Assembly (NCBI RefSeq): GCF_009760405.1
Contig: NZ_WRPP01000003.1
Span: 310,001-374,000, forward strand
DNA: 64,000 nucleotides
DNA from: Nocardia terrae
Lineage (GTDB): Bacteria; Actinomycetota; Actinomycetes; Mycobacteriales; Mycobacteriaceae
Reading direction: 5' to 3'
In this document: in pieces, positions 1-8,723 of the stretch
Layout of the letters: the number at the start of each line of letters is the position of its first letter
How positions within the stretch are numbered: position 1 is the stretch's first letter
The notes under the pieces: model-generated
What the model was told of the DNA's origin: nothing
Seen by the model: only the letters and a program-made list of their open reading frames with translations
Database searches by the model: none
Made by a program: the position numbers and the translations under genes

Positions 1-380
1 CCGCACCGCAGGTGTCGGGTGTGGCCGCGCTCGTGCGCTCCAGATTCCCCGATATGCGCGCACCCGACGTCATCGAACGCATCGAGGCCACCGCGCATGC
101 CTCCGGCGAGGGCTGGAATCCCTACATCGGTTACGGCACCGTCGATCCCGTCGCGGCCCTGTCCGATCAGGTGCGAAACAACTTGCCGCCCAAGCTTCCC
201 GCCGGACCACGCGATCAGCAACTGCCGCTCCCGAAGCCACCGGCCGCACCCGACAACACCGCACGCGACGTGGCATTGATCGGTACCGGAGTCGTGGCGC
301 TGCTCCTGGTTCTCGGCTTCCTCGCCTCGTTCCCCCTGCGCCGCCGATTCGGCGACTCCCCCGCTTCTCCGCGCCTTTAG
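1..380 (+). CDS. mycP: Mycosin (MycP), C-terminal fragment cut by the window edge
   Basis: Membrane-anchored subtilisin-like serine protease of a type VII secretion system, acting on the outer side of the cytoplasmic membrane. Only the last ~126 residues lie in the window. The frame opens with APQVSGVAALV, the stretch that follows the catalytic Ser (GTS) in subtilases, so the Ser lies just upstream. A Pro-rich linker follows, then one transmembrane helix (GVVALLLVLGFLASFPL) and a short Arg-rich cytosolic tail, as in all mycosins. It converges on eccB, and with the nearby eccE it belongs to the ESX-4-like locus. The catalytic triad cannot be checked from this window. Confidence 0.9.
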   Translation, partial: APQVSGVAALVRSRFPDMRAPDVIERIEATAHASGEGWNPYIGYGTVDPVAALSDQVRNNLPPKLPAGPRDQQLPLPKPPAAPDNTARDVALIGTGVVALLLVLGFLASFPLRRRFGDSPASPRL

Positions 381-512
381 CGGACGGCTGAGGGCCGTCG
401 ACCATCATGCATCCGTGCCACCGATCGGTCGTCGAAACCATTTTGGGCGTACCCGGGGAGTTACCCCGATCGGCACGAAACCAGTTGGCCGGTTCGGCTA
501 CGAAGAACCGAC

Positions 513-2000
513 TCAGTTCGCGCTGGGCGCTTGGGTTTTCACCGGCTCCTTGGCCGGGCTCGGATCCGGGGCCACCCCGTCGTGGGCGACCATGGCGGCC
601 TCACGGCTCATGGTCGGCCCGGGCGCGAGCAATCCGAGGATCGGCCAGGGCGCGGGTTCGGGTCGCACCTTCTCCGGGTCCATACCCAGCGCCTTGGCGG
701 CGTCCAGGTTCTTGATGCCGAAGCGGACGCCGTAGTCGGAGACGAAGAACAGGCTGTCGTGGCGCTGGCTGTCGGGCTCGATGCCGGTCGATTGCACGTA
801 CGCGCCCGCGCCCGGCTTCAGGTAGAAGCTGTCCACATTCGGTCCGCTGCCGTCGGCCTGGGCCAGCGGAACCAGCTTGGCGCGGTCCGGAATCGGCATG
901 GCGTGCCCGGTGAGCACCGAGAGTTCGGCGTGTTTGCTGCCGTCGGAGGTGTCGGCGGAGGTGAGCGGCTTCCAGGACAGGCAGTCGACGGGCTGGTCCT
1001 TGCCGTCCACGAGGGCGGGGGCCCTGTCCGGATAGTTCGACACCTGCAGCGCCGAGGACACCGGCGCGCTCGTGCGGTCGGCCTGCGCGATGTAGGTGTC
1101 GGCGGCCGTCGAACGGTAGGTGTTGCGGATGACGTCGGCGGTCATGGGCGACACGGCCTGCAGGCCGTCGGGCAGCACCACGTAGTACTTGCTGTCGGTG
1201 CGGACCTGCACCACATCGCCGACGCGGTGGTCCCCCAGCGGGTAACCCGGTGCGGCGCCGGCGTTCTCGATGCGCGGCGGGACCAGCGGCACCACCTCGG
1301 GGATGGCGTTGAGCAGGCCCTCGCTGATCGGGCGCGGGGTCTGGCCGCGAATGTCGAGGGCGTCGACCACCGCGCGGTCGTTCAGGTCGATCTGGGCGCG
1401 CTCATTGTCGTAGATCAGGTAGGTGTGGTCGCGGCCCTGCACCAGCAGCGCCTTGCCGGACGCCAGGGCGGAAGCCTTGTCCGCCAACGTGAGATCGCCG
1501 ACCAGCACCGAGGTGGTGAGGTTGCGGCTGCCGTCGTTGGACAGCGCGTCGCACACGGTCCAGGTCCGCCCGCTGCCCGCGTCGAAATTCAGCGAGGTCG
1601 GCGCGCCCGGGATGCCGATCAGCTGCCCGCGCGGCTTCTTGGACAGCTCGGATTCCTTGACGGTCGCGGGCTTGGCGGCGTCGCCCGCGGCCAGCCGGGC
1701 CGAGGCGATGTTCAGGGCCGGATGCACCACATTGTCGAGCACCACGTAGACCGCGCCGGTGTCCTTGCCGATGAGGATCTTGTTGGACCCGATCTTGTCC
1801 TGTGGCCGCAGCAGAGCCAACACTCCGCAACCCGCCAGTGCGACACACGCGAGAATGAGTCCGGCGGTGAACGCGCGCGACTGTGAGCGCATGGGATCGT
1901 GCAGCATTCGCACGTCCCTGCGGACCAGGGCGTGCTCCATGCGACGGACCAGGAAGCGGTAACCGCTCACCTGCCATCGGGTCGTGGGTTTCGAAGGCAT
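513..2000 (-). CDS. eccB: Type VII secretion protein EccB (ESX-4-like locus)
   Basis: Core subunit of the ESX membrane complex: a short cytosolic N-terminus, one transmembrane helix and a large periplasmic domain. The 495-residue product has the normal family length. The N-terminal signature (VSGYRFLVRRMEHALVRRDV, then MLHDPMRSQ) precedes the helix at about residues 43-64. The same signature occurs in the second EccB of this window (48730-50313), confirming the family. The ATG at 2000 was chosen because it gives the usual MP.KPTTRWQV start. It is divergent from eccE, with about 110 bp of shared promoter region between them, and convergent with the mycosin fragment. Confidence 0.96.
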   Translation of the reverse strand: MPSKPTTRWQVSGYRFLVRRMEHALVRRDVRMLHDPMRSQSRAFTAGLILACVALAGCGVLALLRPQDKIGSNKILIGKDTGAVYVVLDNVVHPALNIASARLAAGDAAKPATVKESELSKKPRGQLIGIPGAPTSLNFDAGSGRTWTVCDALSNDGSRNLTTSVLVGDLTLADKASALASGKALLVQGRDHTYLIYDNERAQIDLNDRAVVDALDIRGQTPRPISEGLLNAIPEVVPLVPPRIENAGAAPGYPLGDHRVGDVVQVRTDSKYYVVLPDGLQAVSPMTADVIRNTYRSTAADTYIAQADRTSAPVSSALQVSNYPDRAPALVDGKDQPVDCLSWKPLTSADTSDGSKHAELSVLTGHAMPIPDRAKLVPLAQADGSGPNVDSFYLKPGAGAYVQSTGIEPDSQRHDSLFFVSDYGVRFGIKNLDAAKALGMDPEKVRPEPAPWPILGLLAPGPTMSREAAMVAHDGVAPDPSPAKEPVKTQAPSAN

Positions 2001-2108
2001 CCATGTCCCGGAAGGTCGTTGCGTTCGCCGAACACAGTACAGTTACCAGGACCTTCATTCGCACTCGGCCGCCGCGCGGGGCCGAAATCGGGGAGTCGGG
2101 GACCGACG

Positions 2109-3752
2109 ATGACGATCGATTCCGGGGAGTCGGCGGGGCGGCCGTTGCTCGGCCGGATCTCCTTCGCGAACCTGGTGTGGGCCCAAGTTGCCGGACTGGT
2201 CATTCTGGTTCTCGCCCTGGTGTGCGGGCTCGCGTGGTGGGGTGCGCTCGCCCTCGGCATAGTGGTCGGTCTGCTTCTTCTCATACCGCTGGGCAAACGC
2301 ACAGTTTCCGACTGGATCGCCACCCGCGGCCGCTTCCGCTCCCGCCGCGGCCACCCGCCCGCCGACATCATCGACTTCCACGCCCCCGACGGCCGCTCGC
2401 TCGGGCTCTACCGGGACGGCAGCCGCGTGGTCGCCGTCGTCGAGGTACTCGCCCCCAAGGGCGGACTGACCCGGCTCGGGCGCTCCACCGTGGCGTCCAC
2501 CCACCTGCTGCCGCTGCCGGAACTCGCGAAAAGCCTGAGCCAGCACGACATTCTGCTGTCCGGCATCGACATCGTGTCGCACGGCTACCGCAGCCGCTCG
2601 GGCACGCCCGCGGGCGCCATCTACGAATCCCTGCTCGGTCCGCTGCCCGCCACCGCGCACCGCACGGTGTGGCTGGCCATCGCCTTCGACCCGCTCACCT
2701 GCCCCGAGGCCGCGGCCCGGCGCGGCGGCGGACTCACCGGCGCGTGCCGGGCGGTCACCATCGCCACCCAGCGCATCGTGCGCACCCTCGAGGACGGCGA
2801 CTGCTCGGCCCGGCTGCTCACCGCCCCCGAGATCCGGCAGGCCGCGCTGCAGATCACCGCGGGCGTGGATCCCGGTGAGCTGAGCCAGCACTGGCGCTAC
2901 GCCGAACTCGGCAACAGCGTCAACATCGGCGCGGCCGTCGATCCGCAGCAGCTGGCCTCGGACCTGCTGGCCCAGCTCTGGGTGCCCGCCTCGCGCGGCA
3001 CCACGGTGGCGGTGCGGCTGCGGCCCGGCCGCAGCGCCGACACCGTGCGGCTCGGCGCGGCCTGGCGGCTCACGGCGCGCGAGCTGCCCGAGGAGCCGGT
3101 GCAGCAGCACATGATCTCCATGAACGGCCGCCACCGCGAGGGCCTGCTCGCGCATCTGCCGTTCGCGGTGCCCGGGCTGGACGACACCGTGCCCACCGAG
3201 GTCCGCGCGATCGCCGACATCGACGCCCTGCAATTGCCGTCCGCGGGCTGCGGCCAGCTGATCGGCTCCGACGACGACGGCAACGGGGTGGCCATCCGCC
3301 TTGTCGGCCAGGGTATTTCGAGCGTCTACATAGCGGGCGAACTCTATCTCGCCCAGCAGCTGATCTTCCGCGCCTTGGCCGTCGGCGAACGCATCCTCAT
3401 CCGCACCGACCGCCCGCAGGCCTGGCAGCAGCTGGTCACCACCATCGGCAACCCGGAGCGCCTCACCGTCGCGGTCGAAACCCACCAGTCCGACGCCGAT
3501 TTCACCGCCACGCTCGTGGACGGCGTGCTGGCCCCCGCACCCCACGCGGGCGTCACCACCCTCTACCTCACCGGCGACCCGCTCGGCTGGCCCGGCACCA
3601 AACCGGACCTGTCGATTCATCAACCCGGCGCCGCCGGCAACCGGATCACCTTGCGCACCGGCGCCTCCCAGGTCGCGCTCACCCTGGTGTCCATCCCGCG
3701 CGAGTCCACCTACATCGGGCAGCCGCGCGCGGCACACGCTGTCGCGCCTTGA
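2109..3752 (+). CDS. eccE: Type VII secretion protein EccE (ESX-4-like locus)
   Basis: Peripheral subunit of the ESX membrane complex. The 547-residue product has two hydrophobic segments at about residues 22-60 (LVILVLALVCGLAWWGALAL and GIVVGLLLLIPL), followed by the EccE cytosolic domain. It shares landmark blocks with the second EccE (37669-40080): LLPLPEL..L.QHD, GPLPATAHRT, and AGCGQLIG near residue 381. Start: ATG at 2109; the frame is open further upstream, but that region overlaps the divergent eccB promoter. Mycobacterium tuberculosis ESX-4 lacks eccE, whereas some other ESX-4 loci retain it, so this is the fuller form of the locus. Confidence 0.92.
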   Translation: MTIDSGESAGRPLLGRISFANLVWAQVAGLVILVLALVCGLAWWGALALGIVVGLLLLIPLGKRTVSDWIATRGRFRSRRGHPPADIIDFHAPDGRSLGLYRDGSRVVAVVEVLAPKGGLTRLGRSTVASTHLLPLPELAKSLSQHDILLSGIDIVSHGYRSRSGTPAGAIYESLLGPLPATAHRTVWLAIAFDPLTCPEAAARRGGGLTGACRAVTIATQRIVRTLEDGDCSARLLTAPEIRQAALQITAGVDPGELSQHWRYAELGNSVNIGAAVDPQQLASDLLAQLWVPASRGTTVAVRLRPGRSADTVRLGAAWRLTARELPEEPVQQHMISMNGRHREGLLAHLPFAVPGLDDTVPTEVRAIADIDALQLPSAGCGQLIGSDDDGNGVAIRLVGQGISSVYIAGELYLAQQLIFRALAVGERILIRTDRPQAWQQLVTTIGNPERLTVAVETHQSDADFTATLVDGVLAPAPHAGVTTLYLTGDPLGWPGTKPDLSIHQPGAAGNRITLRTGASQVALTLVSIPRESTYIGQPRAAHAVAP

Positions 3753-3814
3753 CAGCTCCGTCGGCGTAGCCGTCCGAATCGTGCGCACGGCCGGAGCGAA
3801 TGCGGAGCTACGCC

Positions 3815-4393
3815 CTAGCTCCCCGGATACGGGTCGGCCGTGCGCGCTGTCCGCAAAGCCGTTGCCCACCAGGCCAGTTGGCGCAGCATGCGGGCCGAGG
3901 CGTCGATGGCCGCGCCGTCGTGGGTCTCGCCGTCGGCGTCGAACCGGCGCTTCGCCTCGTGGAAGCTGACCGTCTCGCGAATCGACACCATATGGATCTC
4001 GGCCACCACCTGACGCAGCTGCTCGACCGCCCGCAGACCGCCGGACAGCCCCCCGTAGCTGACGAATCCGATGGGCTTGCCGCGCCATTCGCGCTTGGCG
4101 CTGTCGAAGGCGGTCTTCAGCGCGGCCGGATAGCCGTGGTTGTACTCGGAGGTGACGGCCACGAACGCGTCGGCCGCCTCGATCCGCCCCTGGAAGGCCC
4201 GCACCTCATCGTTCTCGGTCAGGTCCAGCGGCAGCGGCGTATCGATGAGATCGATGACCCCGACCTCGAAATCCTCGTCCGCCCGCGCCTGCCGCAGGAA
4301 CCAGTCCGCCACCACGGGCGCGAACCGCTTGGGGCGCACACTGGCGACGATGACCTCGAGCCGGAGGGGGCTGTCCTGCGCTGATTCCGCCAT
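3815..4393 (-). CDS. NADPH-dependent FMN reductase family flavoprotein
   Basis: Small flavodoxin-fold oxidoreductase (192 residues) predicted to reduce FMN or quinones with NAD(P)H in the cytosol. The phosphate-binding turn near the N-terminus (VIVASVRPKRFAPVVADW) and the flavin-contact motif TSEYNHGYPAALKTAFDSAK at about residue 80 are typical of the family. The last residues are variable. It ends just after eccE, in convergent orientation, and lies 20 bp downstream of the epimerase gene, so it may be in the same transcript. The physiological substrate is not evident from sequence. Confidence 0.9.
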   Translation of the reverse strand: MAESAQDSPLRLEVIVASVRPKRFAPVVADWFLRQARADEDFEVGVIDLIDTPLPLDLTENDEVRAFQGRIEAADAFVAVTSEYNHGYPAALKTAFDSAKREWRGKPIGFVSYGGLSGGLRAVEQLRQVVAEIHMVSIRETVSFHEAKRRFDADGETHDGAAIDASARMLRQLAWWATALRTARTADPYPGS

Positions 4394-4413
4394 ACGGCGA
4401 GCCTAATCGGCGC

Positions 4414-5874
4414 TCAGCGCCGACCGACGCCGCGCGCCGCGTATTCGGCCAGCCCCTTGGCGGGGATGATCCGCGCGTTGAAATCCAGCGCGTGCCGGGC
4501 ACGCTCGGGATTGGCGACGACATGGCGGATATCGGTGATCCGGCATTGCCCGGTCACCACCGGTGACGGACCGTCCACCGCTTTGGCCATGGTGGAAGCG
4601 ACCTCCCACAGGGTGAGCGGGCGGCCCGACGCGATGTTCAACGGCACGAAGCCCGGCACCACCCGCGTCACCGCCGCCGCGGTCGCGGCCGCCGCGTCCC
4701 GCACATGCATGAAATCCCTGACCTGACCGCCGTCTTCGAAGACGCGCGGTGGTCGCCCCGCCGCCAGCTCCGCCAGGAATCTGGCCACCACACCGGATTC
4801 CGCCGAGCGTGGCCGCCGCCCGTCGGCCACCGGCTCGCCGTACAGGTGGTGATATCGCAGCACCGCCGCGTGTCCGCCGGTATTGGCCACCCAAGCCAGG
4901 GCGTAATGCTCTTGCGCGACTTTGCTTGCCGCATAGGCGCTTCGAGGCCGCAGCGGAGCGTCCTCCCCCATCGGCTCCCAGGTCAGCACCTCGCCGGACC
5001 GGGGCGCCCGATGGTCGAACAACCCGCGATCGAGATCACCGCGCCGCCGCAGCCCCGGATAGAACGGCCCGGACCGCATGCCGCGATACCTGCCCTCCCC
5101 GTACACCGCCACGGTCGAACCCAGCACCAGCCGCCGCACCCCGGCCCGCTCCATGGCGGCCAGCAGCACGGCCGTGCCGACGTCATTGTGCGTGGCGAAC
5201 AGCGCGGCCCACCGCAACCCCTCCGCGCCGGGCCGCCCTTGTCCCCCGCGATCCATCCCGATCGGGGTGCGCACGCACGGCCCAGCTCCGTGACCGCCCG
5301 GCCCCGCGCTCGCGGCCCGGCCTTCGCGGGCAGATTTGGAACCGTCCTCCCGATTCGTCGGTACGGTCCCCGCCCCCTCGTCGAGATCGGAGCTCGGAGG
5401 TCCTTCGGTACCGCGCGGACCCGGCTCGCCCGATCCGCCGACCGGTGCCGATCGGCTCTCCCCGGGGTTCTCCCCGTCTCCGCCGACCGCGCCGTCGCCC
5501 GTGGCCGCCGCGCGTCGCCCACCAGCGGTCTGCGCGTGGCTCCGCCGTGGAAGCTCCTGCTGAGCACCGGAATCGGGCGCGGACGGCATCGCGTCGAGCG
5601 GGTCACCCAGGTGCGGCAGCGGCACGGCGGCCGCCAGATGGCAGACCACGTCCACACCCTCCAGCAACGGCGCGAGGGCCTGCTCGTCACGGATATCGAG
5701 AGGGAGAACACCCTGGGGCACTGCCGGATTCGGGCCGTGCACGGCCTCGAGCAGGGCATCCACGGCGATGACGTCGTGTCCGGCGGCCAGCAGGGCGCGG
5801 TGGACATGAGAGCCCAGGTAACCGGCCGCGCCGGTCAACAGGACGCGCAGGGGGTGACCGCCGCCCGCATTCAT
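4414..5874 (-). CDS. NAD-dependent epimerase/dehydratase (extended SDR) with large disordered insertion
   Basis: Predicted nucleotide-sugar epimerase or dehydratase of the extended short-chain dehydrogenase family. Visible are the Rossmann motif GAAGYLG (residues 15-21), LRxxHLAAAVP, LGSTVAVYGEG, and catalytic YAASK (Tyr314, Lys318). The 486-residue length exceeds the usual 310-350. Residues ~96-225 form a Gly/Ala/Ser/Pro/Arg-rich insertion between the DP motif and the helix ATHNDVGTAVLLAAMERAGV. The fold continues normally on both sides, so this is an in-frame insertion rather than a frameshift. In M. tuberculosis a galE-like gene sits next to the MTAP gene, as here. Substrate unknown. Confidence 0.85.
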   Translation of the reverse strand: MNAGGGHPLRVLLTGAAGYLGSHVHRALLAAGHDVIAVDALLEAVHGPNPAVPQGVLPLDIRDEQALAPLLEGVDVVCHLAAAVPLPHLGDPLDAMPSAPDSGAQQELPRRSHAQTAGGRRAAATGDGAVGGDGENPGESRSAPVGGSGEPGPRGTEGPPSSDLDEGAGTVPTNREDGSKSAREGRAASAGPGGHGAGPCVRTPIGMDRGGQGRPGAEGLRWAALFATHNDVGTAVLLAAMERAGVRRLVLGSTVAVYGEGRYRGMRSGPFYPGLRRRGDLDRGLFDHRAPRSGEVLTWEPMGEDAPLRPRSAYAASKVAQEHYALAWVANTGGHAAVLRYHHLYGEPVADGRRPRSAESGVVARFLAELAAGRPPRVFEDGGQVRDFMHVRDAAAATAAAVTRVVPGFVPLNIASGRPLTLWEVASTMAKAVDGPSPVVTGQCRITDIRHVVANPERARHALDFNARIIPAKGLAEYAARGVGRR

Positions 5875-6074
5875 GAACTCAGCCTAGGCGACCGGCCGCG
5901 ATGCCTCACGTCCAGAGCCGCCCGTAACCCGAATACCTATTGGGTGATGGGCATTTCGGGCGAAACAACGTCGCCCGGACATGCCGCCGCGAGCAGGTGC
6001 AACGAGGCACCGCGGGGCACAACGAGGTGCCCCGGTCGCTCGGGCGGCGGTCCGATCGGCTCGGTGGAAGCCGC

Positions 6075-6890
6075 TCAGGGCAGCTCGAACGGCAACTGCA
6101 CGCCGGTGCCGGTCAGGACGCGGCACTTGTCGCAGGTGTCGTCGCCCTCGACGGCGGCGACGGCGCGACGGACCAGGGCCTTGAAGGGCACCAGGTTGCG
6201 TTCGAACTCGGCGAAGACGGCGGCGGCGCTGACGCCCTCGCCGGACTCCAGGCCCGCGTCCAGGTCGGTGACGAGAGCGATTGCGGAGTAGCACATTTCG
6301 AGTTCGCGGGCGAGGACGGCCTCGGGGTGGCCGGTCATGTTGACCAGTTCCCAGCCCTGGCCGGCGAACCAGCGGCTCTCGGCGCGGGTGGAGAAACGCG
6401 GGCCCTCCACCACGACCATGGTGCCGTAGTCGTGCGCGGGCAGCTCGTCGCCCAGGGAAGCGATTGCGGCCGAGCGCAGTTCGTCGCAGTACGGATCGGC
6501 GAAGGAGACGTGCACGCCGCCGGTGTCGAAGAAGGTCTGGGCGCGGCCGGACGTGCGGTCCACCAGCTGGTCGGGCACGGCGACGGTGCCCGGCCCCCAG
6601 TCGGCGCGCAGGCTGCCGACGGCGCAGGGTCCGAAGATGCGGCGCACGCCCAGCGAGCGCAGCGCCCACATGTTGGCGCGGTACGGCACGGTGTGCGGCG
6701 AGAACTCGTGCTTGCGGCCGTGCCGCGGCAGGAACGCCACCGCGCGGCCCTCCACCTGGCCGATGGTGATGGGGGCGCTGGGCGCGCCGTAGGGGGTCTC
6801 GACCTCGACGGTGGTGGCGTCGTCACCGAAGAAGTCGTAGAACCCGCTGCCTCCGATGATGGCGAGCGATGCCCGTGGATCCGAACTCAT
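6075..6890 (-). CDS. mtnP: S-methyl-5'-thioadenosine phosphorylase (MTAP)
   Basis: Cytosolic enzyme that cleaves methylthioadenosine with phosphate to adenine and methylthioribose-1-phosphate, in polyamine by-product salvage. The 271-residue product shows LAIIGGSGFYD at the N-terminus, PRHGRKHEFSPH and YRANMWAL (phosphate and ribose site), and NMTGHPEAVLARELEMCY (nucleoside site). The threonine/proline pattern favours MTAP over ordinary purine nucleoside phosphorylase. A CDKC pair sits near the C-terminus. The ATG at 6890 (MSSDPRASL) was chosen over an in-frame start 27 bp upstream because it matches the family N-terminus. It is divergent from csoR and upstream of the epimerase. Confidence 0.93.
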   Translation of the reverse strand: MSSDPRASLAIIGGSGFYDFFGDDATTVEVETPYGAPSAPITIGQVEGRAVAFLPRHGRKHEFSPHTVPYRANMWALRSLGVRRIFGPCAVGSLRADWGPGTVAVPDQLVDRTSGRAQTFFDTGGVHVSFADPYCDELRSAAIASLGDELPAHDYGTMVVVEGPRFSTRAESRWFAGQGWELVNMTGHPEAVLARELEMCYSAIALVTDLDAGLESGEGVSAAAVFAEFERNLVPFKALVRRAVAAVEGDDTCDKCRVLTGTGVQLPFELP

Positions 6891-6943
6891 GACCCCGATT
6901 CTCGCGCATGCGCGCATGAGTGGTGGTAGCAGGGCAAACCATG

Positions 6944-6958
6944 TACCCTAGGGGGGTA
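6944..6958. promoter_or_regulatory. Predicted CsoR operator
   Basis: TACCCTAGGGGGGTA is an imperfect palindrome with TACCC and GGGTA ends around a G/C-rich centre, the pattern known for CsoR-family operators. It lies 28 bp upstream of the csoR start, where it would overlap the promoter and give autorepression that copper relieves. It is also 53 bp from the divergent MTAP start. Confidence 0.75.
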
Positions 6959-6986
6959 TCAATGCCCGGGAGTGAGGACAGCGCAG

Positions 6987-7331
6987 GTGACCAACGACAA
7001 GACCGCCACCGCAGAGACCGCCACCGACCAGTCCTGCCACGACCACGCCACCCACGGCTACATCACCGCCAAGGACGATTACCTCAAGCGCCTGCGCCGC
7101 ATCGAGGGCCAGGCCCGCGGTCTGCAGCGCATGGTCGAGGAAGAGAAGTACTGCATCGACATCCTCACCCAGGTCTCGGCCATGACCAAGGCCCTGCAGG
7201 CGGTCGCCATGGGCCTGCTCGAGGATCACATCAGCCACTGCGTGGTCGACGCGGCCGTCGCCGGCGGCCCCGAGGCCGAAGCCAAGATCAAGGAAGCCAC
7301 CGACGCCATCGCCCGGCTGGTCCGGAGCTAG
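6987..7331 (+). CDS. csoR: Copper-sensing repressor, CsoR family
   Basis: All-helical DNA-binding repressor (114 residues) released from its operator when Cu(I) binds. The metal ligands are present in the CsoR arrangement: Cys56 (after Tyr, in EEKYCIDIL), His81 and Cys85 (HISHC), matching the Y-C / HxxxC fingerprint of M. tuberculosis CsoR. The N-terminus has extra His and Cys (SCHDHATHGY) that could modulate metal binding. The GTG at 6987 was chosen because AGGA lies about 8 bases upstream; a GTG 15 bp further up is also in frame. No copA or copZ gene follows, so only autoregulation is visible here. Confidence 0.92.
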   Translation: MTNDKTATAETATDQSCHDHATHGYITAKDDYLKRLRRIEGQARGLQRMVEEEKYCIDILTQVSAMTKALQAVAMGLLEDHISHCVVDAAVAGGPEAEAKIKEATDAIARLVRS

Positions 7332-7347
7332 CAACTCTCGCAACTCT

Positions 7348-7363
7348 CAGGGGCAAGCCCCTG
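7348..7363 (+). terminator. Hairpin after csoR
   Basis: CAGGGG-CAAG-CCCCTG, a perfect 6-bp stem 17 bases after the csoR stop codon. No T-run follows. Related G/C hairpins with an AAG-type loop recur downstream of rplQ and rpoA in this window. Confidence 0.55.
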
Positions 7364-7530
7364 AAACCCCATCGGGACGGGGACAACTCGCGCAGCCCCC
7401 GAGAGCTTCTCGGAAACCCCATCAGGACGGGGACAACTCGCGCAGCCCCGAGAGCTTCTCGGAAACCCCATCAGGACGGGCACAACTCGCGCAGCCCCCG
7501 AGAGCTTCTCGGAAACCCCATCGAGTGGGG
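7363..7530. repeat. ~50-bp tandem repeat, three copies plus a partial fourth
   Basis: The motif GAAACCCCATC(A/G)GGACGGG starts at 7363, 7413, 7462 and (diverged) 7512, giving periods of 50, 49 and 50 bp. Each unit ends with a self-complementary segment CCGAGAGCTTCTCGG able to form a 6-bp stem. The units are nearly identical, which suggests recent expansion. The stretch 7332-7651 contains no convincing gene; the open frames across it are translations of the repeat. Confidence 0.9.
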
Positions 7531-7651
7531 GACCACTCTCAGAACCCTCAGAAATCCCCTCTCGCACGCCCGACCCGTGCGCTCGGAACCGATTCGGGCC
7601 GATCGGATGCGTGGCGAGTTTCGCATCCGTGGCGTGCGGCCCGGTTTCGGG

Positions 7652-8644
7652 TCAGCAGGCGGCGATTCCGCCCGGCTGGGTACCCAGGGTCATGGGGAGC
7701 GCCCAGCGATCGGGGCCGGACTGCCAGCCGGCGGCGGCGCGGCGCGAGCCGCGGCGGGTGGCGGAGACGCGCTCCTTGCGGTCACGGGCGGGGCGGCGGG
7801 CCGCCTCGTACTGGGTGTTCTCGGCATTCGCGGCGCCGATTTCCAGGTCGGCGTAGAGGATTCCCTCGACGCCCTCCGCGAGCGGCGTCACCAACTCGGT
7901 GCCGTCGGCGGCGTAGATACGGGCCTGACCGGTATCGCCGGTGGTACTGGGCCGGGCCAGGCCACCCCACGCGGAGTTGCCCACCACAGCGGTGGGTGCG
8001 AGTACGAACGCACCGACTTCCAGGGCGTACATGCGGCTGACCGTGCTGCTCGAATCGGGGCCGGGCACATCGCCGTGCGGGCTGGCGGGCCAGGCGGCCA
8101 CATGGATCTGCTCCTCGTCGGCGCGCAGCGCGCGGGTCAGCAGCGGGCGCTGGTTCTCCTGCCCGGACAGCGCGCCGTACATGCCGATCGGGGTGTGGTG
8201 CACCGCGGGCAGATTCGGGGTTCCCGAGGCGAATATCTTGCGTTCGACGCTGTTCAACCCGGCCTTGCGGCGTATCGACAGCAACTCACCGGAATCGTCG
8301 ATCACGGCCTGCGACATATAGATTCGCCGATCCTGCCGTTCACCGAATCCGAGAACGACGTGAATGCCGTGTGCGGCAGCGGCTTCGGTGATCGCTCGCA
8401 TTTCCGCACCATCCCGCGTCATCGAATTCTCGCGGCAGCGGGTCGAGTATTCGACATTCCACTGATTGGTATCGATCCAGCGCCACCACGGATAACCCGG
8501 GAGAAACGTCTCCGGGAATGCGATCAGGCGGGCACCCCGGGTCGCGGCTGCTCCGATCAGTTCGACGACCTGCTCCACGCCGTCGGACAGCCGCAGCCAG
8601 CTGGGTTCGGCCTGGACGGCGGCGACTCGCACCGTAATCCTCAT
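7652..8644 (-). CDS. Nitrilase-like protein lacking the catalytic cysteine (copy 1)
   Basis: Carbon-nitrogen hydrolase fold of the nitrilase branch, 330 residues. It retains the catalytic Glu45 (FPETFLPGYPWW), Lys127 (RRKAGLNSVERK) and the second Glu134. The nucleophile motif that reads GAL.CWEN in active nitrilases is GALSGQEN here: Gly replaces Cys at residue 161 and Gln replaces Trp. It is therefore probably not an active nitrilase. ATG 8644 was chosen because GAGGG lies about 7 bases upstream and the start aligns with copy 2. It has a basic ~45-residue C-terminal extension. It lies 79 bp downstream of an AraC-type regulator, in one apparent operon. Confidence 0.85.
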   Translation of the reverse strand: MRITVRVAAVQAEPSWLRLSDGVEQVVELIGAAATRGARLIAFPETFLPGYPWWRWIDTNQWNVEYSTRCRENSMTRDGAEMRAITEAAAAHGIHVVLGFGERQDRRIYMSQAVIDDSGELLSIRRKAGLNSVERKIFASGTPNLPAVHHTPIGMYGALSGQENQRPLLTRALRADEEQIHVAAWPASPHGDVPGPDSSSTVSRMYALEVGAFVLAPTAVVGNSAWGGLARPSTTGDTGQARIYAADGTELVTPLAEGVEGILYADLEIGAANAENTQYEAARRPARDRKERVSATRRGSRRAAAGWQSGPDRWALPMTLGTQPGGIAAC

Positions 8645-8723
8645 CGCTTTTCCCTCATGAAACGTGATGGTTGCGAAGAGTTTCCGGTCAAACAATGGCG
8701 AGGAGTGCCGAACTATTGACTGA

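Noticed and set aside
2055..4088. Long minus-strand open frame opposite eccE
   Set aside because: Shadow frame of eccE; no family motif and Arg/Gly-rich composition.
5200..5590. Frameshift pair in the epimerase gene
   Set aside because: The frame stays open and codon bias remains high-GC throughout; fold motifs resume in the same frame on both sides, so an in-frame insertion is simpler.
7363..7530. CRISPR array
   Set aside because: The units are directly adjacent ~50-bp repeats with no unique spacers between them and no cas genes nearby.
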